From the NCBI RefSeq assembly GCF_902506655.1, contig NZ_LR734819.1, positions 124,001 through 188,000 of the forward strand: 64,000 nucleotides of DNA, read 5' to 3'. The stretch comes from Marinoscillum sp. 108. Its GTDB lineage: Bacteria; Bacteroidota; Bacteroidia; Cytophagales; Cyclobacteriaceae. Shown one piece after another: positions 35,344 through 44,033 of this stretch. The first letter of the stretch is position 1. Each line of letters starts with the position of its first letter. A program made the translations under genes and the position numbers. A model generated the notes under the pieces. The model saw only the letters and a program-made list of their open reading frames with translations. It had not been told where the DNA came from and made no database searches.

Positions 35344-35826
35344 ATGATAGCAATAGACGAGATGCCAGATCACGCCAGGATCTGGGTATACCAGGCGGAC
35401 AGACCATTTAGTGAAGAAGAGCGGGTATTGATTGACAGGAGTTTCGAAGCTTTCACAGGTCAATGGGCAGCCCATGGCAACAAGCTGATGGCTACTTACG
35501 GGATACAACACAATCAATTTATCGTACTAGCGGTAGATGAGTCTTACAATCAGGCCAGCGGCTGTAGTATAGATGCTTCAGTGCAGGTGATCCGGCAGAT
35601 CGAACAGCATACAGGGTTGAGTCTGCTGGACCGAACCAAGGTAGCTTTTCTGGAAGAAGGCAAGGTAAAAATCAAACCTTTTAATCAACTGAAAGCGGCG
35701 GTAGAGGCTGGCGAGATCCGAAAGGAAACCACTGTTTTCAATAATACGGTACAAAACGCCAGCGAATGGAGGACTCAGTGGGCAGTACCTGCGCAGGCGT
35801 CATGGTTGAGTCGATATTTTTCTTAG
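35344..35826 (+). CDS. Conserved hypothetical protein
   Basis: The 160-residue protein belongs to a family often labelled ABC transporter ATPase in Bacteroidota genomes, but it has no Walker A, Walker B or signature motif, so that name is not supported. It is soluble, with recognisable stretches IWVYQADRPFSEEE (about 11-24), FTGQWAAHGNKL (about 38-49) and GCSIDASVQVI (about 76-86). A TAAGTTTG box (35329-35336), a perfect TAnnTTTG match, sits eight bases before the ATG at 35344, so it may have its own near-leaderless transcript. Function unknown. Confidence 0.75.
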   Translation: MIAIDEMPDHARIWVYQADRPFSEEERVLIDRSFEAFTGQWAAHGNKLMATYGIQHNQFIVLAVDESYNQASGCSIDASVQVIRQIEQHTGLSLLDRTKVAFLEEGKVKIKPFNQLKAAVEAGEIRKETTVFNNTVQNASEWRTQWAVPAQASWLSRYFS

Positions 35827-35915
35827 GGCTTTGGCGAAATACTTTGTTGTAGAGGGGAAAGATTATTTTGCGCAAATTTTTCGTTAGTTTAACGAATGAT
35901 CCAAGTGGTGTACGT

Positions 35916-37904
35916 ATGAAGCAAGTTTTCTATGCATTGATCCTCCTTATGATGGCGCAGTCCTGTACGCAGCGGGTGGCTCAAAAGAGTTTTGAAAAAG
36001 GGTATTATGATCGGGCAATAGAGCTTTACAAGAAGAGCCTTGATCCCCAGGATGCTCATCAAAATTTCATGCTGGGTGAGTCATACCGCAAATCCAACAG
36101 ACTTCAGGAAGCAGCGCCTTATTATTCTGCTGCTCGGAGGGCCGGGTCCAGGGAGCCCGGATTGCCCTATTATCTGGCCAGGTCTCTCAAGGCCAATAAG
36201 CAATATGAGGAAGCTGAGAAAATCCTTCGCGATTTTTTGACCAAAGCAGGAGGTGATTCCAATTTCAAGGCCTTGGCGCAGGTGGAGTTGGATAATCTGA
36301 CGAAAATAGACGTCCTACAAGCTGAGACCAATTATTTCAGAATTAAAAACCTGGATGAGCTCAATACAAAGTTTGCAGAGTACTCCCCCGTCTACCACAA
36401 TGGCTTTTTATACTTCACCTCCAACAGGGAAGGCGGCAAGATCTATGGGGCCACAGGCACTCCTTTTACGGACATCTATCGGGTACAGTCGAAGGGCGCC
36501 AATATTAACATAAGGACTTTGAAAGCCCTTGACCCGGTGATCAATCACTCAGACACCAATGAAGGATCCATTGCCATTTCATCAGACGGAACCTCCATCA
36601 TCTTTGCCAAAGGGAATACTGGCAAGGCCACCGGGAACACGGAGGTCAACTTATTTTTCACGAGGTACAGAAACTCAAACTGGTCAGAGCCCAGACCCAT
36701 TAGTGTCAATGATCCGGATGCCTGGGATTCCACCCCTGCACTCACTCCTGATGGCACCACACTGTATTTTTCAAGTACCCGTCCGGGAGGATTTGGCGGG
36801 GCGGACATCTACTCGGCACAGCTCAACAGGCGCGGTAGATGGGTGGATGTACAAAACCTCGGCCCCACGATCAATACTCCCGGGGATGAAATGTTTCCGT
36901 TTGTGTCTGAGGATGGTAGACTTTACTTTTCTTCCAATGGGCACCCCGGATTTGGCAACCTTGACCTATTTGTGGCAACCAGAGTTCGCGGAAAGATTAC
37001 CATCGAAAACCTTGGGGAGCCTATGAACTCCGCTGCAGATGACTTTGGCCTCCACCAGTTCGACCTGACCAGAGGGTTTTTCTCATCCAACAGGCCGGGC
37101 GGAAAAGGTGACGATGATATCTACACATTCATCAATGAGGATCCTGACCTGAAGGTCGTGAATTATTTTCTCGTAGGCACTACCTATACCAATGATGACG
37201 GCAAGCACAAAATTGTACTTCCAAATACCAAGGTTGCACTTCAGGCAGAAAATGGAGAGCTTCTCAGTGAGGCCTTTACAGGGGAGGATGGAAAGTTCAA
37301 ATTCCGGGTATATGCTGAGGAGCGCTATAATCTTTTGGGTGAAAAAACGGATTATTTCACCACAAGGAAGGAATTTTCCACGGTGGGAAAATCGGTGGAA
37401 AAGGCTTCTCTGACGGAATTCATCACCAATGTGACTTTTCAGACGGAGATCATGATGGATCGAATTGTTTTGGAAAAGTCCATTGTGCTCAACAACATCT
37501 ACTATGACCTGGACAAGGCCAATATACGACCGGATGCTGCCCTGGTGCTGGATAGCCTGGTTCAGATAATGAATGATAACCCTGACATTTTCATAGAATT
37601 GGGCTCCCATACGGATGCAAGGGCCGAGGACGATTACAACATGGACTTGTCACAAAGGCGAGCAAAGTCTGCTGTGGAATACATTATTCGGCAGGGAATA
37701 TCTGCAGATCGGATAGTGGCCAAGGGGTATGGTGAGAGCAAATTACTCATCCCCAATGCTGTCACAGAAGAGCAGCATCAGCAAAATCGTAGGACCGAGT
37801 TCAAAGTCTTGAGGTATAATCCAAAGAAGAATGAGGACAACCTGCCACCTGTAGAGAATCAGGATGAGTATGATCGGTTCTTTGATGATTCTGAAGGAGA
37901 CTGA
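35916..37904 (+). CDS. PorE-like lipoprotein (TPR, PD40, OmpA)
   Basis: I chose ATG at 35916 (662 residues) because it gives a lipoprotein signal MKQVFYALILLMMAQSC; an upstream in-frame TTG at 35868 would bury it. Domains in order are TPR (about 20-130), PD40 propeller (about 150-400, with TPDGTTLYFSSTRPGG and SEDGRLYFSSNGHPG), a carboxypeptidase-regulatory-like domain (about 415-510), and an OmpA domain (about 530-640, GSHTDARAEDDYNMDLSQRR). This order matches PorE of the type IX secretion system, which links the secretion ring to peptidoglycan. No other secretion genes lie nearby, so the match is by architecture. Confidence 0.85.
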   Translation: MKQVFYALILLMMAQSCTQRVAQKSFEKGYYDRAIELYKKSLDPQDAHQNFMLGESYRKSNRLQEAAPYYSAARRAGSREPGLPYYLARSLKANKQYEEAEKILRDFLTKAGGDSNFKALAQVELDNLTKIDVLQAETNYFRIKNLDELNTKFAEYSPVYHNGFLYFTSNREGGKIYGATGTPFTDIYRVQSKGANINIRTLKALDPVINHSDTNEGSIAISSDGTSIIFAKGNTGKATGNTEVNLFFTRYRNSNWSEPRPISVNDPDAWDSTPALTPDGTTLYFSSTRPGGFGGADIYSAQLNRRGRWVDVQNLGPTINTPGDEMFPFVSEDGRLYFSSNGHPGFGNLDLFVATRVRGKITIENLGEPMNSAADDFGLHQFDLTRGFFSSNRPGGKGDDDIYTFINEDPDLKVVNYFLVGTTYTNDDGKHKIVLPNTKVALQAENGELLSEAFTGEDGKFKFRVYAEERYNLLGEKTDYFTTRKEFSTVGKSVEKASLTEFITNVTFQTEIMMDRIVLEKSIVLNNIYYDLDKANIRPDAALVLDSLVQIMNDNPDIFIELGSHTDARAEDDYNMDLSQRRAKSAVEYIIRQGISADRIVAKGYGESKLLIPNAVTEEQHQQNRRTEFKVLRYNPKKNEDNLPPVENQDEYDRFFDDSEGD

Positions 37905-37935
37905 TATTTTAAGGTTTAACCTCTAATTTAGCTCT

Positions 37936-39087
37936 GTGTCGAGCCATCTCAGATTTTTTTTCGCTACCCGGGAAAGTCTTCATCTGGGACTGATTTTTAC
38001 CTGCAACAGCCTGCTATTTGGTAATTGGATTACCAGAATTCCTGACATGAAGGATACCATTGGTCTTACTGATGGTGAGCTTGGGCTTGCGTTGTTGGGC
38101 GCACCCATTGGGGCAATGTGCATTATGCCCATATCCGGATGGGTGATTGCCAGATTTGACCTGGGCAGAACCTTAGTGATCAGTGGCTTGGCACACGTGA
38201 TTTCTTTGCCACTACTGGCCCTTTCGGATTCGTTTTGGGGGCTGGCCATTGCACTGTTCTTTTTTGGATTCAGCAATGCCATTATGGATATTTCCATGAA
38301 TGCAACGGCAGCTGTGATCGAGCGGAAGCACAAACGAGCCATTATGTCTACCTGTCATGGAATGTGGAGCCTGGGTGGAATGGCCGGAGCTGCTGTGGGT
38401 AGCATTGTTGCAGGGCTTGGTACAAGCACTCTGCCGCATCTCGGGCTTGTGGGAGGTATTGTTTTCGTTATGATCCTGCTGTTGTCAGACACCTTATACC
38501 ATATGAAAGAATCCCGGAATGCAGGGGATAAGGTGTTTGCCTGGCCCAGAGGCCCACTTTTGATGCTTGCTTTCATGGCGTTTTGCATCCTACTAAGTGA
38601 AGGCGCCATAGCAGACTGGAGTGCGGTATACATGCGGGATGTGGTGCTGGCTGATGCTTACCTCGTGGGGATGGCTTATGCCGGATTCTCCATGCTGATG
38701 GCCATTGGTCGGTTAACGGGGGATTCGATCATTCCCGGGTTGGGAAAGAAGTCCGTAGTGTTTTATGGTTCACTTCTGTCGGTGATTGGCCTTTGTGTTG
38801 CGATTTTTTTTGAATCGCAGGATCTGGTGATTGTCGGGTTTTCCATTACGGGCCTTGGGTACTCCTGCATAGTGCCGGTCCTCTTCATTTCAGGCGCCAA
38901 TCAACCAGGGTATACGGCTGGTACCGGTATTGCAGCGGTGACCACCCTGGGTTATGCCGGGTTCCTGGTAGGCCCCCCGCTGATAGGCCTTCTGGCCGAA
39001 GCGTACAGTCTTACTGTAGGGATGTCGTTCGTGCTTTTTTGTACTTTGATGGTAACGTTGCTTTCACTTACCATTAAGTTCAGATGA
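37936..39087 (+). CDS. Major facilitator superfamily transporter
   Basis: The 383-residue protein has about 12 membrane helices and MFS features: WITRIPDMKDTIGLTDGELG in the first loop, DLGRTLVISG after helix 2, and small-residue helices throughout (CHGMWSLGGMAGAAVGSIVA). The N-terminus resembles the YbjJ-type subfamily, whose substrates are poorly known, so I do not assign one. The start is GTG at 37936, with TAATTTAGC directly upstream, so the message could be nearly leaderless. purM starts 28 bases downstream. Confidence 0.85.
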   Translation: MSSHLRFFFATRESLHLGLIFTCNSLLFGNWITRIPDMKDTIGLTDGELGLALLGAPIGAMCIMPISGWVIARFDLGRTLVISGLAHVISLPLLALSDSFWGLAIALFFFGFSNAIMDISMNATAAVIERKHKRAIMSTCHGMWSLGGMAGAAVGSIVAGLGTSTLPHLGLVGGIVFVMILLLSDTLYHMKESRNAGDKVFAWPRGPLLMLAFMAFCILLSEGAIADWSAVYMRDVVLADAYLVGMAYAGFSMLMAIGRLTGDSIIPGLGKKSVVFYGSLLSVIGLCVAIFFESQDLVIVGFSITGLGYSCIVPVLFISGANQPGYTAGTGIAAVTTLGYAGFLVGPPLIGLLAEAYSLTVGMSFVLFCTLMVTLLSLTIKFR

Positions 39088-39115
39088 TTTGTTTTTCTTT
39101 GCCAAAAAAATTTTC

Positions 39116-40282
39116 ATGTCTGATCGATACGCTAAAAGGGGAGTTTCTGCCACCAAAGATGATGTACATGCGGCCATCAAAAATGTAGACAAGGGGCTTT
39201 TCCCTCAGGCTTTCTGCAAAATAGTACCGGATCTCCTCACCAAAGACGAAGACTACTGCGCCATCATGCATGCCGACGGAGCAGGTACTAAATCTTCATT
39301 GGCCTATATGTACTGGAAGGAAACTGGCGACCTTTCGGTTTGGAAGGGGATTGCTCAGGATGCTGTGATCATGAATACCGATGACCTGCTCTGCATCGGG
39401 TGTGTGGAAAATATCCTGCTTTCATCCACGATCGGGCGTAATAAAAACCTGATTCCCGGAGAGGTCATTTCAGCGATCATCAATGGTACCGAGGAGGTGC
39501 TCCAGATGCTCCGCGACCAGGGGATCGATATTATTTCTACCGGTGGAGAAACCGCAGATGTAGGAGATTTGGTGCGCACCATCATCGTGGACAGCACAGT
39601 TACGGCCCGGATGAAACGCAGTGCAGTCATCAGCAATGACGGTATCCGACCGGGTGACGTGATCGTAGGCTTGTCGTCCTATGGTCAGGCGAGCTATGAG
39701 TCTGAATACAATGGCGGGATGGGCAGTAATGGCCTGACTTCCGCCAGGCATGATGTTTTTGATAAGGTTTACAGAGATAAGTACCGTGAGGCATATGATC
39801 CCGCTGTGGATCAGGCGCTTGTATTTTCAGGAAGTAAGAAACTCACTGATTCTGTGGAGGGCAGTCCATTGAATGCCGGGAAACTGGTGCTTAGCCCTAC
39901 CAGAACCTACGCCCCTATCGTGAAGAAAATATTGACCGAACTACCGGGTAAAGTACACGGCATGGTACACTGTAGCGGAGGAGCCCAGACCAAGGTGCTT
40001 CATTTTGTGAAAGGGCTGAAAATCATCAAAGACAACCTCTTTGAAATCCCGCCACTATTCAGACTGATACAGGAGGAAAGCGGCACCGACTGGAAAGAAA
40101 TGTACCAGGTTTTCAACATGGGCCACAGATATGAGGTATATCTACCCCAGGAGTATGCTCAGGAAGTGATTGACATCTCTAAGTCTTTCCATGTGGACGC
40201 ACAAATAGTGGGAAGAGTAGAGGCTGCTGAGCAGAAAGAAGTATTAATCCAAACCCCGGAAGGAAGTTATACATATCACTAA
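39116..40282 (+). CDS. purM: Phosphoribosylformylglycinamidine cyclo-ligase
   Basis: The enzyme closes the imidazole ring in purine synthesis (FGAM to AIR, using ATP). I chose ATG at 39116 (388 residues), giving MSDRYAKRGVSATKDDVHAA; the longer in-frame start at 39089 has no support. The Bacteroidota form is longer than the E. coli enzyme (345) and diverged, but keeps IMHADGAGTKSSLAY, AVIMNTDDLLCIG, the nucleotide loop STGGETADVGDLV, and MVHCSGGAQTK. A TTTCTTTG box lies about 17 bases before the ATG. Confidence 0.9.
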   Translation: MSDRYAKRGVSATKDDVHAAIKNVDKGLFPQAFCKIVPDLLTKDEDYCAIMHADGAGTKSSLAYMYWKETGDLSVWKGIAQDAVIMNTDDLLCIGCVENILLSSTIGRNKNLIPGEVISAIINGTEEVLQMLRDQGIDIISTGGETADVGDLVRTIIVDSTVTARMKRSAVISNDGIRPGDVIVGLSSYGQASYESEYNGGMGSNGLTSARHDVFDKVYRDKYREAYDPAVDQALVFSGSKKLTDSVEGSPLNAGKLVLSPTRTYAPIVKKILTELPGKVHGMVHCSGGAQTKVLHFVKGLKIIKDNLFEIPPLFRLIQEESGTDWKEMYQVFNMGHRYEVYLPQEYAQEVIDISKSFHVDAQIVGRVEAAEQKEVLIQTPEGSYTYH

Positions 40283-40293
40283 ACTTGTCATCG

Positions 40294-40881
40294 ATGTTAC
40301 CCCTTTCGACCCTTGAAAATGATGTAATCCGATTGAGCCCGCTTGAAAGTGGAGACTGGAAGAAATTAACCCATCTGGTTTCTGACTCTTCACTTTGGAC
40401 CTATTTTCCGTATGATCTGGCTGAGGAATCTGTCTTTGAAAGCTGGATGGAAAGCAGGATTACCCTTATGAATGAGGGCAAGTGGCTACCGCATGTGGTC
40501 TATCACAAGCCAAGCGGAAAATATGCAGGACTGACTTGTTATCTTAGCATAGATGAACCCAACAAGGTCATCGAAGTGGGAGGTACCTGGTATGGATCGG
40601 AATTTCATGCTACTGAGGTAAACCCCAACTGCAAGCTTCTAATGATGACACATGCTTTCGAAACCTTGGGCTTTTATCGGGTGGAATACAAGACAGATGT
40701 GCTCAACGTGCGCTCCCGAAGAGCGATAGAGAAATTGGGAGCAAAGGAGGACGGAATACTCCGGAGCAACAGAATCGTGGCCAAAGGGAGAAGAAGAGAT
40801 ACAATTTATTACAGCATTTTGAAGGATGAGTGGCCGCAGGTTAAAGCAAATTTGGAAAAGAGAATAGCTACTTATCGATGA
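40294..40881 (+). CDS. GNAT-family N-acetyltransferase (RimJ/RimL-like)
   Basis: ATG at 40294 gives 195 residues and lies 11 bases after purM; a TTG nine bases upstream is an alternative. The fold is a RimJ/RimL-like GNAT: IRLSPLESGDWKKL at the N-terminus, EVGGTWYGSEFHATEVN in the middle, and HAFETLGFYRVEYKTDVLN with NVRSRRAIEKLGAKEDGILR toward the C-terminus, where acetyl-CoA binding and the receptor loop usually lie. It probably acetylates a small amine or a protein N-terminus. It overlaps the next gene by four bases (ATGA). Confidence 0.82.
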   Translation: MLPLSTLENDVIRLSPLESGDWKKLTHLVSDSSLWTYFPYDLAEESVFESWMESRITLMNEGKWLPHVVYHKPSGKYAGLTCYLSIDEPNKVIEVGGTWYGSEFHATEVNPNCKLLMMTHAFETLGFYRVEYKTDVLNVRSRRAIEKLGAKEDGILRSNRIVAKGRRRDTIYYSILKDEWPQVKANLEKRIATYR

Positions 40882-41309
40882 TCGTTTCAAAGCCAATTAC
40901 CAAAACGTTAACGGCACTGAGTATTTTCCTGATCCTGATTTTCGGATCATTTTTTATGCTTTTAAATAGCCTGCTGTCTGGAGACTCCTATTTTATTTTC
41001 AAGCTGATTCTCGCCCCATTGACCTTGGTCATAGGTTTACTGGTGCTGGGAAAGTTACTCGCGGCGATAAAAATTGTGAAGATTGGAGACAATCGGATCG
41101 TAGTTTTTTATCCAATTACCCGAATGAAAGTGGACATCAAGGTGCCGGACATTTTGGGTTGGCGCGAGGAGGTGATTAAGACCAAAAACGGGGAATTCAG
41201 AGAAGTAAAAATCCTGTATACAAAAAAGAAGATCCTGAAGCTTTCCAATAGGGAGAATACAGAATATGATGCAGTAGTGAAGTACCTGAAGAAAAAGGTG
41301 AAGAAGTGA
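40878..41309 (+). CDS. Small two-helix membrane protein
   Basis: The 143-residue protein has two adjacent membrane segments (about 10-33 and 41-62) followed by a basic cytoplasmic region (KIVKIGDNRIVVFYPITRMK onward) that resembles a bacterial PH-like domain in strand pattern. It ends with a lysine-rich tail (VVKYLKKKVKK). It overlaps the GNAT gene by four bases and converges on the Doc toxin gene with two bases between stops. I do not recognise a specific family. Confidence 0.65.
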   Translation: MIVSKPITKTLTALSIFLILIFGSFFMLLNSLLSGDSYFIFKLILAPLTLVIGLLVLGKLLAAIKIVKIGDNRIVVFYPITRMKVDIKVPDILGWREEVIKTKNGEFREVKILYTKKKILKLSNRENTEYDAVVKYLKKKVKK

Positions 41310-41311
41310 GG

Positions 41312-41710
41312 TTACTTGAGGGGGACTATGATTCTCCTCAACCATAACTCAAGGGCTTCCTCTGAGGTATTTCCATTTGCCAGGTTCAAAATTTCCATGA
41401 CTACATCTGCCTCGGAGACTTCCACATAATGTTGATTTAAAATCAGGAAGGTCACACCTACCACAAAGCCTGTTCTTTTGTTTCCGTCCAGAAATGGATG
41501 ATTACGAACAATACCATACATGTAGCTGGCGGCACATTGAGTGATGCTTCCATTTTCATATGCAAACACATTTTTCGGACGCGCCAAAGCAGATTCCAAC
41601 AGGGCATTATCTCTGATGCCTGGAAGACCCCCATGTCTTGAAATTTGCTCATTGTGGATGGCGTGAACCACAGGCTCACTTACCCATCTAAATTCACTTG
41701 GCGAGCTCAT
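41312..41710 (-). CDS. doc: Doc-type toxin (Fic fold)
   Basis: The 132-residue protein carries the death-on-curing motif HPFLDGNKRTG with His71. In the Doc branch of the Fic fold, Lys replaces the second Gly of the AMP-transfer motif, and P1 Doc phosphorylates elongation factor Tu to stop translation. The N-terminus (HNEQISRHGGLPGIRDNALL) and PKNVFAY are typical of chromosomal Doc proteins. The ATG at 41710 lies inside the antitoxin gene (17-base overlap), so translation is coupled. Confidence 0.93.
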   Translation of the reverse strand: MSSPSEFRWVSEPVVHAIHNEQISRHGGLPGIRDNALLESALARPKNVFAYENGSITQCAASYMYGIVRNHPFLDGNKRTGFVVGVTFLILNQHYVEVSEADVVMEILNLANGNTSEEALELWLRRIIVPLK

Positions 41711-41918
41711 TTAATGAGTTTCTGAAGTCGTCCATTACTTTCCTTGCCGCGTTCATTTGATCTTCAAACTCAGGATCGTAGGCAGTTATTTCTACTCCAT
41801 GCGCCGTTTCAATAAAGGAAACCGTGTCGCCTTTTTTCACATGTAGCTTGGCCTGGATAGACTTTGGGAGAACTATTCCAACGGATGAGCCGACGGTAGT
41901 TACTTTAGATTTTTCCAT
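41694..41918 (-). CDS. AbrB/MazE-type antitoxin
   Basis: The 74-residue protein has an N-terminal AbrB/MazE swapped-hairpin DNA-binding domain (VTTVGSSVGIVLPKSIQAKL, about residues 6-25, then KKGDTVSFIETAHGVEIT). The C-terminal tail (about 48-74) probably binds and neutralises Doc. In the P1 prototype the Doc partner is Phd, so the AbrB-type partner is a different pairing, though found in other genomes. It is first in the operon, and an 18-bp inverted repeat precedes its ATG. Confidence 0.9.
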   Translation of the reverse strand: MEKSKVTTVGSSVGIVLPKSIQAKLHVKKGDTVSFIETAHGVEITAYDPEFEDQMNAARKVMDDFRNSLNELAK

Positions 41919-41922
41919 ATGT

Positions 41923-41950
41923 TTATAATATAGATTATAATACGAAGATA
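41923..41950 (-). promoter_or_regulatory. Promoter and operator of the toxin-antitoxin operon
   Basis: TATCTTCG on the minus strand (41943-41950) is a good -7 box. Directly downstream, over the expected start site, TTATAAT and ATTATAA (41923-41929, 41934-41940) form an inverted repeat around ATAG. A dimeric AbrB-type antitoxin bound there would block initiation, the usual autoregulation of such modules. The sequence is seen; binding is inferred. Confidence 0.6.
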
Positions 41951-41979
41951 AGAAAGGTGAGGTTCTTTTAAAATGTGAT

Positions 41980-42321
41980 TTAATAAAAAGCGTCCTCTAT
42001 GTGTTCCACTTTGCTTCCAGTGATCGAAATGATATCAAAGCGGATATCCTTTTGCCAGTTGATGGCAAAAATGTAATCCTCTGCGGCCTGAATGATGAGT
42101 CGCTCTTGCTTGCGACTCACAAAGGTTTCCGGATCCCCATAGGTATCCCCTTTCCTGAGCTTTACCTCAACGAAAACAAGCACCTCATTATTCAGGAGGG
42201 TGATCAGGTCAATTTCTCCTTTGCGGAAGCGGTAGTTCCTTTCCACGATTTCAAATCCCTTCTTGCGGAGGTAAGAAACCGCCAAATCTTCCCCATATTT
42301 GCCCTTATTTTTAGTATCCAT
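41980..42321 (-). CDS. yraN: YraN/UPF0102 family nuclease-like protein
   Basis: The 113-residue protein matches the YraN family: GKYGEDLAVSYLRKKGFEIV (about residues 6-25), then NYRFRKGEIDLI and VFVEVKLRKG, which form a restriction-endonuclease-like core (Glu-Ile-Asp ... Glu-Val-Lys). No activity is established for most members. I chose ATG at 42321; a TTG one codon upstream is possible. The divergent manA start is only 14 bases away. Confidence 0.9.
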   Translation of the reverse strand: MDTKNKGKYGEDLAVSYLRKKGFEIVERNYRFRKGEIDLITLLNNEVLVFVEVKLRKGDTYGDPETFVSRKQERLIIQAAEDYIFAINWQKDIRFDIISITGSKVEHIEDAFY

Positions 42322-42335
42322 CAAAAGCTACAACA

Positions 42336-43316
42336 TTGGAATTATATCCGCTGAAATTCAAGACCATATTTAAAGATAAGATCTGGGGAGGACAAAAGAT
42401 CAAAACAATACTGGGTAAAGACTTCTCTCCGCTACCCAACTGCGGGGAGACCTGGGAGCTCTCAGGTGTACAGGGAAATATCTCAGAGGTGGCCAACGGG
42501 GCACTCACAGGCCAGTTACTCACGGAGGTGATAGCTGCGGCAGGTGATGCGTTGCTCGGTAGGCGCATACGCAGGGAGTATGGAGAAGAATTCCCCTTAT
42601 TGATCAAGTTTATAGATGCCAATGATGACTTGTCCATACAGGTGCATCCGGACAATGAGTTGGCTCAAAAGCGTCATAACTCCAAAGGAAAAACGGAGAT
42701 GTGGTACATCATGCAGGCTGACCCGGGAGCTACCCTGATTAGCGGATTTAGTCAGGACCTGGACCGTGCATCTTATCAGAAGGCATTTGATGAAGGCAGA
42801 CTCAACGAAATTTTGAACCGTGAAGAGGCACAAGCCGGAGATGTGTTTTTTTTACCCGCGGGCAGGGTGCATACCATCGGTAAGGGACTGTTGCTGGCGG
42901 AGATTCAGCAGACTTCTGATGTGACGTATCGCATTTATGATTTTGACCGCCGGGATGCCGAGGGCAATTTGCGCGAGTTGCACATAGAGGAGTCACTGGA
43001 TGCCATTGACTACAAAAAGTACGACCAGTACAAAACGCCGTATAAGGATCAGGCGGACACTCGCGTAGACATAGTGTCTTGCGAGTATTTTACTACTAAC
43101 AAGTTGACCCTGACAGGTGATTTTGAGCTGGATCATTCTGGCCTGGATTGTTTCAAAATCTACATATGTCTTGAAGGAAACGCAAAGCTGATCTATCCTG
43201 GAGGAGTTGAGAACTTGCAGATGGGGGAAGTGATACTGGTGCCTGCTGCTTTGGAAAAATATAAGTTTGAAACTTCTGGGGGCGTTACCATGTTGGAGTC
43301 ATATATCCGCAAATAG
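42336..43316 (+). CDS. manA: Mannose-6-phosphate isomerase, class I
   Basis: The zinc enzyme interconverts mannose 6-phosphate and fructose 6-phosphate. The 326-residue protein is the short bacterial form. Metal ligands are visible in SIQVHPDNELAQ and GKTEMWYIM, and in PAGRVHTIGKG. The N-terminus (LYPLKFKTIFKDKIWGGQKI) is family-typical and forces the TTG start at 42336, since the next in-frame ATG is far inside. Only 14 bases separate it from the divergent yraN start. lipB begins immediately after its stop. Confidence 0.93.
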   Translation: MELYPLKFKTIFKDKIWGGQKIKTILGKDFSPLPNCGETWELSGVQGNISEVANGALTGQLLTEVIAAAGDALLGRRIRREYGEEFPLLIKFIDANDDLSIQVHPDNELAQKRHNSKGKTEMWYIMQADPGATLISGFSQDLDRASYQKAFDEGRLNEILNREEAQAGDVFFLPAGRVHTIGKGLLLAEIQQTSDVTYRIYDFDRRDAEGNLRELHIEESLDAIDYKKYDQYKTPYKDQADTRVDIVSCEYFTTNKLTLTGDFELDHSGLDCFKIYICLEGNAKLIYPGGVENLQMGEVILVPAALEKYKFETSGGVTMLESYIRK

Positions 43317-44033
43317 TTGGCTATTCAAAACAAAAAAACCAAGTTTATTCACCTGGGGCTCATGGACTATCAAGAGGCCTGGGACTACCAGGAGGCTGTT
43401 TTTAAGAGATCAGTAGATCAGAAAATCGCCAACCGACAACTCCCGGAATCGGAGCAGAGATCGGTGGATAATTACCTTATTTTTTGTCAGCATCCGCATG
43501 TATTTACCCTCGGTAAAAGTGGCAAACCGGAGCATTTGTTACTGGATGAACACGGTTTGGACGAGAAAGAAGCCTCCTATTACAAGATTAACCGGGGTGG
43601 GGATATTACCTATCACGGCCCGGGTCAGATTGTGGGTTACCCCATATTGGATTTAGATAACTTTTTTACCGACATTCATAAATATCTGCGATACCTGGAG
43701 GAGGCCATCATTCTCACCCTGAAGGATTATGGAGTGGTGGGAGGAAGAATCCCCGGACTCACCGGTGTGTGGATAGATCATGAAGACGAAGCAAACACCC
43801 GAAAAATTTGTGCTCTTGGTGTAAAGTCCAGCCGTTGGGTGACTATGCACGGATTTGCCTTCAATGTGCATGCGGACTTGAACTATTTTGGCTACATCGT
43901 GCCGTGTGGTATTGACGATAAGGCGGTAACCTCCCTTGACAAAGAGCTTGGCTACAAACCTGAGATGGCCGAAGTGGAGCACAGACTCAAGGGACATTTG
44001 GTTGATTTATTTGAAATGGAACTGGAAGAATGA
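43317..44033 (+). CDS. lipB: Lipoyl(octanoyl) transferase
   Basis: LipB moves octanoate from acyl carrier protein to lipoyl domains. The 238-residue protein has RGGDITYHGPGQIVGYPI (about 92-109), the catalytic Lys170 in GVKSSRWVTMHG, and the catalytic Cys197 in VPCGIDDKAVTS. The start is TTG at 43317, the base after the manA stop, so it is probably translated by reinitiation. An extra loop near residue 160 (HEDEANTRKIC) is present. The next gene overlaps by four bases. Confidence 0.95.
   Translation: MAIQNKKTKFIHLGLMDYQEAWDYQEAVFKRSVDQKIANRQLPESEQRSVDNYLIFCQHPHVFTLGKSGKPEHLLLDEHGLDEKEASYYKINRGGDITYHGPGQIVGYPILDLDNFFTDIHKYLRYLEEAIILTLKDYGVVGGRIPGLTGVWIDHEDEANTRKICALGVKSSRWVTMHGFAFNVHADLNYFGYIVPCGIDDKAVTSLDKELGYKPEMAEVEHRLKGHLVDLFEMELEE

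Noticed and set aside
35344-35826. ABC transporter ATPase, the label often given to this family
   Set aside because: No Walker A, Walker B or signature motif is present in the 160 residues.
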